Shown here piece by piece: positions 18,366-26,719 of a DNA stretch of 64,000 nucleotides; position 1 is the stretch's first letter, and each line of letters starts with the position of its first letter. A program made the position numbers and the translations under genes. Under the pieces are notes generated by a model, which worked only from the letters and a program-made list of their open reading frames with translations, was not told the DNA's origin and searched no databases. The stretch covers positions 124,001-188,000 of the forward strand of contig NZ_LJSD01000054.1 of NCBI RefSeq assembly GCF_001303895.1, read 5' to 3'. This DNA comes from Mesorhizobium sp. 1M-11 (GTDB lineage: Bacteria; Pseudomonadota; Alphaproteobacteria; Rhizobiales; Rhizobiaceae).

Positions 18366-20924
18366 CTATTCGGCCGCCGCGCGGATGCCGGCCGGTGCTG
18401 CCGGAAACATGCAGATCACCGTCGTGCCGCGGTTTTCGCCGGTTTCGATGCGTACCGTGCCGCCATGAAGCTCCACGAAACTCTTGACGATGGAGAGTCC
18501 GAGGCCAGCGCCACGCCGGCGGCCGCCATTCACGCGCGGTTCGAAACGACGGAACACCGAATCGAGAACGTCCGGCGGCATGCCCGGCCCGTCATCGTGG
18601 ACGGAGAATTCCACGCCTTCCGCGGTTTCGCGGCAGGTCAACGCGATCGTGCTCTTCTCGGGCGCATAATTGGCGGCATTGCTGAGCAGATTGTAAAGAA
18701 TCTGCCGCACGCGCGTCTCGTCGCCGTGGAAGCTCTTCGGTGCGGTTGCGATGTCGACGCCGAGCCGGATGGTATGCTCGGCCAGGCGGTCGGCCACCAG
18801 TTCCGCCGCCGCGGCGACGGCGCTCTCCACCTTAACCTCGGAGATGTCGAGCTGCATGATGCCGGCATCGACGGTGGCGAGGTCGAGAATGTCGTTGACG
18901 ATGGTCAGCAGCACCGAAGACGAAGAGCCGATATGGTCGAGATATTCCTGCTGCCGGATGCTGAGGGGGCCGGTCGCCGGGAGAGACAGCAATTCCGTGA
19001 AGCCGATGATGTTCGTCAGTGGAGAGCGCAATTCGTAGGAAACGTGCTGGACGAAGTCGTTCTTCAATTGATCCGATTTCAGCAGCGCGTCGTTTTTCTC
19101 CTTCAGCGCCCGCTCGACATTGACGCTGTCGGTGACGTCCACGAAGGTGATCATCACCTGGCCGTTCGGCAGATGGATGACGGCATAGCGCAGCGTGCTG
19201 CCGTCCTCCAGCGTGACCTGTCCATGACGGTCGCGGCGTTCATCGTCGAAACCGGTGACTGCCGCAACGAAGCCCGCCCAGGGCCCATCCTCGGCGCGGG
19301 TGGCGCAGAGATCGCGGATCAGCGAGACATGGATGCCAGGCTGCGTGGCATCCACCGGCAGGTTCCACATCGTGGCGAAGGCCGGATTGGAAAGCCTCAA
19401 CCGGCCATCCGGTCCGAACACGGCGACGCCCTCGGCCAGATTGTCGAGCGTTTCGCCCTGCACCCGCACCGCCGTCTGATAGCGGCTTTCAAGGTCGATC
19501 TTTTCGGTCAGGTTCTCGAACACCCAGGTGACGCCGCCCTTCGGCTGCGGATTTCCGACGACGCGGATGGTCTTGCCATCCGGCAGATGCCACCAGTGTT
19601 CCACCGGCTCGACCGATCGATAGGCCGACAGCAGGCTTTCCTTCCAGCGGCGCCATTCCGGTTGTTCGGCGATCTTGCCCTCGCTGCGCAACCGATCGAG
19701 CAGCAGCGCATTGTCGGGTGTGCTGCCGAGAAAGGCCGTGTCCAGACCCCAGAGCTTCTGGAATGCCTGGTTGTAGAAGCGCAGCTTCTCATCGGCGTCG
19801 AAGATCACCACCGCCGTGTTGAGCTGATCGAGTGTATCGGCATGGCTGCGCACGGTGCGCTCATATTCCTCGCGCGCGGTGTCGGCGGCGCTGACATCGT
19901 AGGCAAGCCCGGCCGATCCCTCTGCGCCGGCGACATCGGTGACCGAAAAGACGTGCCGGTCACCCGCAATGACGGTCGACAGTGTCTGTTCGAACACTGG
20001 CCGTTGATTGTGCTGGCTGACGATGGCGTCTCGCGCCTGGCCCCCCAGGAACTCGCGGCCGTCCCTCAGCGCAGCTTCGCGATCGGTGGCCTCGACTGCG
20101 CTCCAGTAGGCGCGGTTCACCCATTTCAGCCGACCATCTCTGTCGCGCAGCCAGAACGGCATCTTCAACGCGTCGAACAGACCGAGCATCGTATCGTGCT
20201 CCGCGGCAACCTGCTGGTGCTCCAGCTTCAGCCGCGCCAGATTGCGCTGCGTGTCGGACAGGGAAACGAACCGTACGATGCCGTGCGCGGCACTTTTGCG
20301 TCCCTGGACGTCAAGCGGCGCGCCAGCCTGGGTTTCGGCAACGAGATCGAACGAGGTGCCTTTCTCGCGCAACGCCGTGATCGCATTTTCCAATGCCGCC
20401 GCCGAACGCGGCATCAACCAGCGCCCGAAAGCCAGGAAGGCGGCACGCTCGTCCGGCGCTCCTGTTTCTATCGGCAGGCCGCCGACGATGTCGGGCTTCC
20501 TGTTGTCGGCCGGCCAGACGACGACGCGTTGATCGCGCAGGTTGAGGAGCGCTTCCGAGCGCTGGAGCGAGGCGTTGGCATCGGCCAGGCGGGCCCGCAA
20601 CTCGACATTCTCGGCTGCGGTGCGCTGGCGCTCGCGGATCAGCGCAATGGCGGAGATGAGTGCCGCGCCGAGCACGCCGACCGTGACCGCCATCTGGATG
20701 ACTTCGATGGTGCCCAGCGGCACGGCAGCCTTGACGGTCGCGTCCTGAGCCCGGGCAGCGAGGCAGCCAAGGGGAAGGAACAACGCCGTGCCGGCAAGCA
20801 GACGCGCAAGATACCCGCGCGGCGAACGCCGACGGCTGGCCGCCGCCAGGCGATCCCCGATCGCCGAATCCTCTTTGCCGCCGGTTACGGCCTGTCCCGC
20901 CTCGTGCGGGTCTTCCCCCGGCAT
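18366..20924 (-). CDS. divL: DivL-type PAS-domain cell-cycle kinase with Tyr in place of the phospho-His
   Basis: 852 residues from the ATG 20922-20924, which has GGAGAGGA 7 bases upstream; a longer TTG reading from 21014 has no good site. An N-terminal hydrophobic stretch (LLAGTALFLPLGCLAARA) and a membrane segment (VAVTVGVLGAALISAIAL region) precede a coiled region and PAS-like repeats. The dimerisation box reads HVSYELRSPLTNIIGF, with Tyr630 (TAC at 19035-19037) where kinases have His. The ATPase domain keeps N, G1 (DDGPGMPP) and G2 (GAGLGLSIV). In Caulobacter the same replacement defines DivL, which steers CckA and so CtrA phosphorylation; function here is by analogy. Confidence 0.88.
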   Translation of the reverse strand: MPGEDPHEAGQAVTGGKEDSAIGDRLAAASRRRSPRGYLARLLAGTALFLPLGCLAARAQDATVKAAVPLGTIEVIQMAVTVGVLGAALISAIALIRERQRTAAENVELRARLADANASLQRSEALLNLRDQRVVVWPADNRKPDIVGGLPIETGAPDERAAFLAFGRWLMPRSAAALENAITALREKGTSFDLVAETQAGAPLDVQGRKSAAHGIVRFVSLSDTQRNLARLKLEHQQVAAEHDTMLGLFDALKMPFWLRDRDGRLKWVNRAYWSAVEATDREAALRDGREFLGGQARDAIVSQHNQRPVFEQTLSTVIAGDRHVFSVTDVAGAEGSAGLAYDVSAADTAREEYERTVRSHADTLDQLNTAVVIFDADEKLRFYNQAFQKLWGLDTAFLGSTPDNALLLDRLRSEGKIAEQPEWRRWKESLLSAYRSVEPVEHWWHLPDGKTIRVVGNPQPKGGVTWVFENLTEKIDLESRYQTAVRVQGETLDNLAEGVAVFGPDGRLRLSNPAFATMWNLPVDATQPGIHVSLIRDLCATRAEDGPWAGFVAAVTGFDDERRDRHGQVTLEDGSTLRYAVIHLPNGQVMITFVDVTDSVNVERALKEKNDALLKSDQLKNDFVQHVSYELRSPLTNIIGFTELLSLPATGPLSIRQQEYLDHIGSSSSVLLTIVNDILDLATVDAGIMQLDISEVKVESAVAAAAELVADRLAEHTIRLGVDIATAPKSFHGDETRVRQILYNLLSNAANYAPEKSTIALTCRETAEGVEFSVHDDGPGMPPDVLDSVFRRFEPRVNGGRRRGAGLGLSIVKSFVELHGGTVRIETGENRGTTVICMFPAAPAGIRAAAE

Positions 20925-21149
20925 ATGCTGGTCCTCTCCGCCTGAATACAAGCCGCCCCCGACCCGCCATCGTCCCGAATCCGGAGCACTGCGCAGCCCG
21001 TCCCGGACACGCAAAGAACACCCCTTTACCGGGAAACCCGCGCATCGTGCCTTGAGCCGGACCGGATCGCGGCCGCGCGCGAGCAGGAAGCTTCGCGAAT
21101 CACCTCACAATACCTGCTCGCCGAATCGACGTGAAGGCGGCGATTCCGC

Positions 21150-21186
21150 AAAAATAAGGCCGGGCGAAATGTCAATCGCCCGGCCT
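21150..21186 (-). terminator. Terminator downstream of ahcY
   Basis: An 11-bp perfect stem (AGGCCGGGCGA at 21157-21167 with TCGCCCGGCCT at 21176-21186) and an 8-base loop, followed on the minus strand by TATTTTTG. It lies 29 bases after the ahcY stop. It would separate ahcY from divL transcription. Confidence 0.85.
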
Positions 21187-21214
21187 CAATATCTTGTAGC
21201 AAAGTCAGATAAGG

Positions 21215-22615
21215 TTAATAGCGGTAGTGTTCCGGCTTGTACGGACCCTGCGGCGTCACGCCGATATAGGAGGCCTGCTCACCGGACAATTCGGTGAGCT
21301 TGGCGCCGAGCTTGCCGAGATGAAGGCGAGCCACCTTTTCATCGAGATGCTTCGGCAGCGTGTAGACCTTGTTTTCGTACTTGCCGGGCTGCGTCCACAG
21401 TTCCATCTGCGCCAGCACCTGGTTGGTGAAGGAGGCCGACATCACAAAGCTCGGATGGCCGGTGGCGTTGCCGAGATTGAGCAGGCGCCCTTCCGACAGC
21501 AGGATCATGCGCTTGCCGTCCGGGAAGGCGATCATGTCGACCTGCGGCTTGACGTTGGTCCATTTGAGATTGCGCAGCGACGCGACCTGGATCTCGTTGT
21601 CGAAGTGGCCGATGTTGCCGACGATCACCATGTCCTTCATGGCGCGCATGTGATCGAGCGTCACGACATCCTTGTTGCCTGTGGTGGTGATGACGATGTC
21701 CGCCGTGGGGGCGGCGTCTTCCAGCGTAACCACCTCGAAGCCATCCATCGCAGCCTGCAATGCGCAGATCGGGTCGACTTCGGTGACCTTCACGCGAGCG
21801 CCGGCGCCGGACAGCGAAGCAGCAGAGCCCTTGCCGACGTCGCCGTAGCCGCAAACCACGGCAACCTTGCCGGCCATCATCACGTCGGTGCCGCGGCGGA
21901 TGCCGTCGACCAGCGATTCCTTGCAGCCATACTTGTTGTCGAACTTCGACTTGGTGACCGAGTCATTGACGTTGATTGCCGGGAAGGGCAGCAGGCCCTT
22001 CTTCTGCAGCTGATAGAGGCGGTTGACGCCGGTGGTGGTCTCCTCGGTGACACCACGGATCGCTTCGCGCTGCTTGGTGAAGAAGCCAGGGGAGGCCTTC
22101 AGACGCTTCTTGATCTGAGCAAAGAGGATTTCCTCTTCCTCGCTGCCCGGATTCGACAGCACGTCCTCGCCAGCCTCGGCGCGGGCGCCGATGAGGATGT
22201 ACATGGTGGCATCGCCACCATCGTCGAGGATCATGTTCGAAACGCCGCCATCGGCCCACTGGAAGATCTTGTCGGTGTATTCCCAGTACTCTTCCAGCGA
22301 CTCGCCCTTGACGGCGAAGACGGGAATGCCTGTTTCGGCGATCGCGGCGGCAGCGTGGTCCTGGGTGGAGAAGATGTTGCAGGAAGCCCAGCGGATTTCA
22401 GCACCGAGAGCCTTCAGCGTCTCGATCAGCACCGCTGTCTGAATGGTCATGTGCAGCGAGCCGGTGATGCGGGCGCCCTTGAGCGGCTTCTTTTCGCCGA
22501 ACTCTTCGCGGCAGGCCATCAGGCCCGGCATTTCCGTCTCGGCGATCTCGATTTCCTTGCGGCCCCAGCCGGCAAGCGAAATATCGGCGATCACATAGTC
22601 CTTGCTACCCGTCAT
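21215..22615 (-). CDS. ahcY: S-adenosylhomocysteinase
   Basis: 466 residues, the long bacterial form. Visible: DISLAGWGRKEIEIAETEMPGLM at the N terminus, NIFSTQDHAAAAIA, SVTKSKFDNKYGCKESLVDGI and the NAD-binding glycine motif VCGYGDVGKGSAASL. The C terminus ends in KPEHYRY, with the conserved Lys and Tyr that close over NAD of the neighbouring subunit. It cleaves SAH to adenosine and homocysteine in the activated-methyl cycle. Monocistronic, with its own terminator and a palindrome in the upstream region. Confidence 0.97.
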   Translation of the reverse strand: MTGSKDYVIADISLAGWGRKEIEIAETEMPGLMACREEFGEKKPLKGARITGSLHMTIQTAVLIETLKALGAEIRWASCNIFSTQDHAAAAIAETGIPVFAVKGESLEEYWEYTDKIFQWADGGVSNMILDDGGDATMYILIGARAEAGEDVLSNPGSEEEEILFAQIKKRLKASPGFFTKQREAIRGVTEETTTGVNRLYQLQKKGLLPFPAINVNDSVTKSKFDNKYGCKESLVDGIRRGTDVMMAGKVAVVCGYGDVGKGSAASLSGAGARVKVTEVDPICALQAAMDGFEVVTLEDAAPTADIVITTTGNKDVVTLDHMRAMKDMVIVGNIGHFDNEIQVASLRNLKWTNVKPQVDMIAFPDGKRMILLSEGRLLNLGNATGHPSFVMSASFTNQVLAQMELWTQPGKYENKVYTLPKHLDEKVARLHLGKLGAKLTELSGEQASYIGVTPQGPYKPEHYRY

Positions 22616-22725
22616 GGCAGTGCTCCGATTGATTTGGTGTGCTGACGCGTCCGGGCCGGATGGCGCGAAGATGAACGCGGCGTTGGCGACTGCCTAGCAG
22701 ATCACGCCGAAACAGACAACGGGAT

Positions 22726-22741
22726 ATAAAGAAATCTTTAT
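22726..22741. promoter_or_regulatory. 16-bp perfect palindrome upstream of ahcY
   Basis: ATAAAGAAATCTTTAT consists of two 7-base arms around AA, in an AT-rich spot 110 bases before the ahcY ATG and 18 bases from the stop of the MurI-like gene. Its symmetry and size fit an operator for a dimeric regulator. A SAH-responsive ArsR-type repressor (SahR) is one candidate, but I cannot match its motif from memory. Confidence 0.45.
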
Positions 22742-22759
22742 CTGCGCATATGGCTTGCG

Positions 22760-23569
22760 CTATGCGATATCTGGATCAACCACCGTCAGAACCAGGTCGA
22801 TACCGAGTTTTTCCAGCATCCTGCGAAAGCCGGCGACGTCGTAGTTCCGGCTTTCGCTGACAAGCGCCAGCGTACAACCCGACCCGCTTTGCGGTGCAGG
22901 CAAAGCGGCCACGACGCTCTCGGCCGGATCGAGGAATGACCAGTCCGACCGGACCCGCTCAAAGAAAGGACGCAACCAGGGCAGATGCGTGCTGGAAAGG
23001 GTGAGTACGTCGATCGCGGGATATTGGACTGCAATTTCAGCCAGGAAGCCGGCAACAGCCCGTTGCGTCCGTTCCGGCTCGGACAGGAAAGCGCCGCTCT
23101 CCACAAGCTCGACCATGGAGGAGCCGTTGATCAGGGCCACGCGGCCCGGATCCGGGACATGATCGCGAACGAAGCAGGCAAGTTCCCGGCTCTCGACCAG
23201 CGAACGAACGCCCATGATGCCCACTTCACCGCTGAGGCTGCGGGCGACGGCCTCCGCCAGCGGCGGCGCGACACCGAAGACAGGCACCGGGCAGGTCTCT
23301 TTCACGGCGTCGAGAACCATGATCGACGGCGCGTTTGACGCCACCACGATCGCCTGCGGCTCATAGTTCAGCAGAAAGCGCACGGTTCCTTGCATGATCG
23401 ACAGGAGCTCGTCCCTGCCCTTTTCACCATAAGGGAACCGCGCCCGATCGGCGAAATAGACGATATCCCGGCCGGGCTGACGGCGACGAATGAGATCGAC
23501 AATCGCATAACTGCCGATGCCGGCATCGAAGACCGCTATCGGCTGCGACAAAGGCGAAGCCTCTGACAC
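22760..23569 (-). CDS. Asp/Glu racemase-fold protein (MurI-like) lacking both catalytic cysteines
   Basis: About 269 residues from a GTG at 23567-23569; GTG at 23582-23584 is an alternative and neither has a strong Shine-Dalgarno. The frame is open to 23983 but that part is antisense-phase to HPr and not coding. MurI landmarks are present: AVFDAGIGSYAIVDLIRR, YFADRARFPYGEKGRDEL, VVASNAPSIMVLDAV and LSSTHLPWL. The two catalytic Cys of glutamate racemase (normally ACNT and GCTH) are Ser here (TCA at 23336-23338 and AGC at 22991-22993). Probably not a standard racemase. It follows HPr by 20 bases or fewer and so belongs to the PTS operon. Confidence 0.8.
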   Translation of the reverse strand: MSEASPLSQPIAVFDAGIGSYAIVDLIRRRQPGRDIVYFADRARFPYGEKGRDELLSIMQGTVRFLLNYEPQAIVVASNAPSIMVLDAVKETCPVPVFGVAPPLAEAVARSLSGEVGIMGVRSLVESRELACFVRDHVPDPGRVALINGSSMVELVESGAFLSEPERTQRAVAGFLAEIAVQYPAIDVLTLSSTHLPWLRPFFERVRSDWSFLDPAESVVAALPAPQSGSGCTLALVSESRNYDVAGFRRMLEKLGIDLVLTVVDPDIA

Positions 23570-23589
23570 CCCAGGCAGGGGCACCAGCG

Positions 23590-23886
23590 TCAGATCTCTT
23601 CGCCGAATTTCGAGGCGACGAGTTCGTCCAGCGCGGCAATCACCTGGGCCGCTTCGCGACCGGAGGCCGTGACCCGGATCGAACAACCGGGGCTGGCGGC
23701 CAGCATCATCAGCCCCATGATCGACGTGCCGCCGACCCTGGTGCCATCCTTCTCGACATGCACATCGGCCTCGTAGCTGCCGGCGACCTGGACGAACTTG
23801 GCGGAGGCACGCGCATGCAGTCCTCGCTGGTTGATGATCCGCATATCGCGGACAACATGGCCGGCATTGGAGGACATGGTGTTCAT
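23590..23886 (-). CDS. Phosphocarrier protein HPr (PTS, regulatory type)
   Basis: 98 residues. The phosphorylation site His24 lies in NQRGLHARASAKF, and the regulatory serine (Ser55) in GGTSIMGLMMLAASPG, the site for HprK. The start overlaps the EIIA stop as ATGA. No sugar-specific EIIC/EIID is nearby, so this is the sugar-transport-free PTS of alphaproteobacteria that passes phosphate from EI-Ntr to HPr to EIIA and signals to metabolism. Confidence 0.95.
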   Translation of the reverse strand: MNTMSSNAGHVVRDMRIINQRGLHARASAKFVQVAGSYEADVHVEKDGTRVGGTSIMGLMMLAASPGCSIRVTASGREAAQVIAALDELVASKFGEEI

Positions 23887-24284
23887 TTGCTGGTGAGGAG
23901 CTGGCTGGCGACGTTGATGTATTTGCGGCCAGCTGCCTGCGCTTCATCGAGCGCGGCAGCCATATTGTCGCTCTTGCGGACACTGGAGAGCTTGATCAGC
24001 ATGGGCAGGTTCATGCCGGCAATGACTTCGATGCGCCCTGCTTCCATCACCGAGATGGCAAGATTGGAAGGCGTGCCGCCGAACATGTCCGTCAGCAGGA
24101 TGACCCCGGCACCGGTATCGACGCGCCGTACCGCTTCGACGATGTCCCTGCGGCGCTGCTCCATATCGTCTTCGGCACCGATCGCGACGGTTTCGAAATT
24201 GTCCTGCGGTCCCACGACGTGTTCCACGGCAAGGCGGAACTCGTCGGCCAGTCGACCGTGCGTGACGAGCACGAGTCCGATCAT
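23883..24284 (-). CDS. PTS mannose-family EIIA domain protein
   Basis: 133 residues. The N-terminal MIGLVLVTHGRLADEF carries the phosphorylatable His9, and VILLTDMFGGTPSNLA is the EIIA-Man signature. It is a stand-alone IIA with no IIB/IIC partner in the window, so a regulatory role is likely. It is cotranscribed with HPr (4-base overlap). Together with hprK and chvIG upstream this is the conserved Rhizobiales PTS-regulatory locus. Confidence 0.93.
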   Translation of the reverse strand: MIGLVLVTHGRLADEFRLAVEHVVGPQDNFETVAIGAEDDMEQRRRDIVEAVRRVDTGAGVILLTDMFGGTPSNLAISVMEAGRIEVIAGMNLPMLIKLSSVRKSDNMAAALDEAQAAGRKYINVASQLLTSK

Positions 24285-24362
24285 TCTTTGGCGGCTCCCG
24301 TCATGGCCCCTTCACAGGCACATCTTATTTTCGCCAGTCTGTCCAGACGGCGGGAGCGCTAT

Positions 24363-24389
24363 CTTGTCGACGCAAGTCGCGTTGACAAG
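24363..24389. promoter_or_regulatory. Imperfect 27-bp inverted repeat between hprK and EIIA
   Basis: In the 164-base spacer, CTTGTC (24363-24368) and GACAAG (24384-24389) are perfect outer arms, with further matches inward (ACGC/GCGT); about 10 of 13 base pairs match. It lies 79 bases before the EIIA ATG and could be an operator or an mRNA hairpin. No convincing promoter hexamers were found beside it. Confidence 0.3.
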
Positions 24390-24448
24390 CCCCAATTTGC
24401 GCCAGCGCGAGCCATTTTGACGCATTGCAGCATAAAAATTCCGCTACG

Positions 24449-24919
24449 TCATCGAAAAGACGCGATCGACAGCCGCGCCGAAATCGCCGCCAGGGCTGCG
24501 GTGACGTTGCCGGCCGCGACGTCAAGTCCGGGGATCTCGCAACCTGCAACGACGGCCATTGTATCCGCCTGAAACCGCTCCATTTCGGCAGCCGGGACAA
24601 GCCGCACGCACAGGTCGATCATCGCTTCCTTCTCGTATGCCACCGGCTGCGGGCCGATGCCGGCAACCTCGGCGAGCCCCGCGATGGTGGGTGGCGCAGC
24701 GCAAAGCAGGCGACCACCGTGATTGGAGACGAGGAGCTGGTCGTCGGCGATCAGACGGGAAAACAGGCCTTGCGCGCGAAAATGGCCGATCAGCGCCAGG
24801 GCCAGCGTCGACTTGCCCGAGCCCGACGCTCCGGTGATGAGGATGCCGCGGTCCCCTATCAGCAGACCGCTGCCGTGGATGTTTGGCGCAGACGTCACAG
24901 CCACCCCGTCCTCGGCCAA
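24449..24919 (-). CDS. hprK: HPr kinase/phosphorylase, short alphaproteobacterial form
   Basis: 156 residues, about half of the Firmicutes enzyme: only the C-terminal catalytic domain is present, as usual in alphaproteobacteria. Walker A is GASGSGKST at residues 30-38, with LIADDQLLVSNHGG and GLAEVAGIG after it (HprK signature region). It phosphorylates HPr on the regulatory serine. It starts at TTG (24917-24919) with AAGG 6 bases upstream inside the chvG 3' end. The 2-base gap to the chvG stop indicates one transcript with chvI-chvG. Confidence 0.92.
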   Translation of the reverse strand: MAEDGVAVTSAPNIHGSGLLIGDRGILITGASGSGKSTLALALIGHFRAQGLFSRLIADDQLLVSNHGGRLLCAAPPTIAGLAEVAGIGPQPVAYEKEAMIDLCVRLVPAAEMERFQADTMAVVAGCEIPGLDVAAGNVTAALAAISARLSIASFR

Positions 24920-24921
24920 GC

Positions 24922-26703
24922 TCAGCCTTCAGCCGGCAGGGCGACGATGAAGCGGGCGCCCCTGATTTCGCCCGGCTTGGTGCCGGAGATGTTCTCGGCT
25001 GTCAGCGTGCCGCCATGCGCCTCGACGATCTGCCGGCTGATCGACAGGCCGAGGCCTGAATTCTGGCCGAACGCCTCGCCGGCAGGCCGATCCGTATAGA
25101 ACCGTTCGAAGATGCGTTCGATGTTCTCGACACGGATGCCCGGGCCGTTGTCGTCCACCGTAAGGATATTGAACTTGCCCGACCGGGCCAGCGACAGCGT
25201 GATCTGACCGTGGCCGTCGGGTACGAATGAGCGGGCATTCTCGATCAGGTTGGTGATGACCTGGCCCAGGCGCAGATCATGACCCTGAACATAATAGCCC
25301 TTCGCGCCCTGCGGCAGCTTGGCAATCTTTACTTCGATCTCGACCGACTTCTTGTGATGGGAGGCCTCCCGCGAAACGCTGACGAGATCGGAGATGAACT
25401 GCTTGAAATCGACCTTGGCAGCGTCATCGCGCGCCAGCTCGGCATCGAGCCGCGAGGCATCGGAAATGTCGGTGATGAGGCGATCGAGCCGCCTCACATC
25501 ATGCTGGATCACCTCCATCAGCCGGCCACGCGAGGTCTCGTTCTTGGCCAGCGGCAGGGTTTCCACGGCGCTGCGCAGCGAGGTCAACGGGTTCTTCAAT
25601 TCATGCGAGACATCGGCGGCGAAGCTTTCGATCGCCTCGATGCGGGCATAAAGCGCGTTGGTCATGTCGCGCACCGCGATCGACAGATTGCCGATCTCGT
25701 CCTGGCGCTCGGAGAAATCCGGGATCTCCTCGCGGTTCTTGATGGAACGGCGCACGCGCACCGCCGCCGCAGACAGCCGGCGCAGCGGATTGGCGATGGT
25801 CGAGGCAAGCAGCATCGAAAGGATCGCCGTCACCAGCGCCGCGACGCCGAAGACGCGCAGGATTGCCTTGCGCTCGGCCGCGACGATCTTGTCGATGTCG
25901 CCGCCTTCGGTGGACAGCATGAGCACGCCAAGCACCGCCCGGAAGCGCTGGATCGGAACCGCGACCGAGACGATCTGTTCTCCCTTTTCGCTGACCCTCA
26001 CAAATGTGGAGGGCCCTCCGGTCAGCGCCTTCACCACTTCGGGGAAAGCAGCGCCATTGCCGCCCGGCTGCTCCTTGTAGACCGGCAGCGAATGGTTGGA
26101 GAAAATGTCGAAGACGAATTTCTGCGCGCGTTCCGCCAGGCTGGGCTCCTCTTCCTCGACCGGCGGCAGGTCATAGCGCAGGATCTGGCCCTTCGAATAA
26201 AGATGCCTGGAATCGAGCAGCAGATTGGCGTCGCGATCGTAGATACGGGCACGGGTGCGGGTCGGTGAAATCAGCCGCCGCAGAACCGGCGCCACACGCT
26301 CGGGATTGATCGGAAAATCGAGATTGTCGAGTTGGTCGGCTGACGGACCGAGGCTCTCGCCGGCCTGCAATTCAAGCAGCTTTTCCGGATCGATGCGGAT
26401 GGCGTCGGTTTCCACCGTCGCGGAAGCCGCGATGGCGCCGGCAATGATCTCGCCCTGCGTCATCAGGCTTTCGACGCGGGCATCGATCAGGCCATCGCGG
26501 AACGTATTGAGGTAGAGGATGCCGACGACCAGCACCGCGAGGCCGGCAAGGTTGAGGAAAAGGATGCGGCGGGTGAGGCTGGAGAAGATGTGATGGCCGA
26601 GGAAACGGCGCATCGGCACCGTTACCTTCGACAAGGCCGAGGGCAGGATTCGCGACGACCGCCGCGCGGCCGCTGGCCTGTTCCGCTCTACCTCTACTGC
26701 CAT
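24922..26703 (-). CDS. chvG: Sensor histidine kinase ChvG (ExoS/BvrS type)
   Basis: 593 residues. A cytoplasmic N-terminal tail is followed by TM1 (about 48-66), a periplasmic domain to about residue 280, TM2 (about 284-304), HAMP, then the H-box FAADVSHELKNPL with His367. N, G1 (VDDNGPGI) and G2 (GLGLSISRQIVEAHGG) boxes are intact. With ChvI it senses acid or host envelope cues and controls exopolysaccharide, motility and symbiosis/virulence genes in Rhizobiales. The gene is 16 bases downstream of chvI and precedes hprK by 2 bases. Confidence 0.95.
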   Translation of the reverse strand: MAVEVERNRPAAARRSSRILPSALSKVTVPMRRFLGHHIFSSLTRRILFLNLAGLAVLVVGILYLNTFRDGLIDARVESLMTQGEIIAGAIAASATVETDAIRIDPEKLLELQAGESLGPSADQLDNLDFPINPERVAPVLRRLISPTRTRARIYDRDANLLLDSRHLYSKGQILRYDLPPVEEEEPSLAERAQKFVFDIFSNHSLPVYKEQPGGNGAAFPEVVKALTGGPSTFVRVSEKGEQIVSVAVPIQRFRAVLGVLMLSTEGGDIDKIVAAERKAILRVFGVAALVTAILSMLLASTIANPLRRLSAAAVRVRRSIKNREEIPDFSERQDEIGNLSIAVRDMTNALYARIEAIESFAADVSHELKNPLTSLRSAVETLPLAKNETSRGRLMEVIQHDVRRLDRLITDISDASRLDAELARDDAAKVDFKQFISDLVSVSREASHHKKSVEIEVKIAKLPQGAKGYYVQGHDLRLGQVITNLIENARSFVPDGHGQITLSLARSGKFNILTVDDNGPGIRVENIERIFERFYTDRPAGEAFGQNSGLGLSISRQIVEAHGGTLTAENISGTKPGEIRGARFIVALPAEG

Positions 26704-26719
26704 CGGATCCCGGTCAATC

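Noticed and set aside
18222..20945. 907-codon plus-strand open frame opposite divL
   Set aside because: Antisense shadow; no domain, no ribosome-binding site, and the minus strand encodes a full PAS/kinase protein.
22616..22759. SAH/SAM riboswitch before ahcY
   Set aside because: No conserved pseudoknot or hairpin pattern of the known SAH or SAM classes could be recognised; the main feature is a short AT-rich palindrome.
23590..23983. N-terminal extension of the MurI-like frame
   Set aside because: Overlaps HPr in a different phase and is Arg/Cys-rich nonsense; the recognisable fold begins after 23584.
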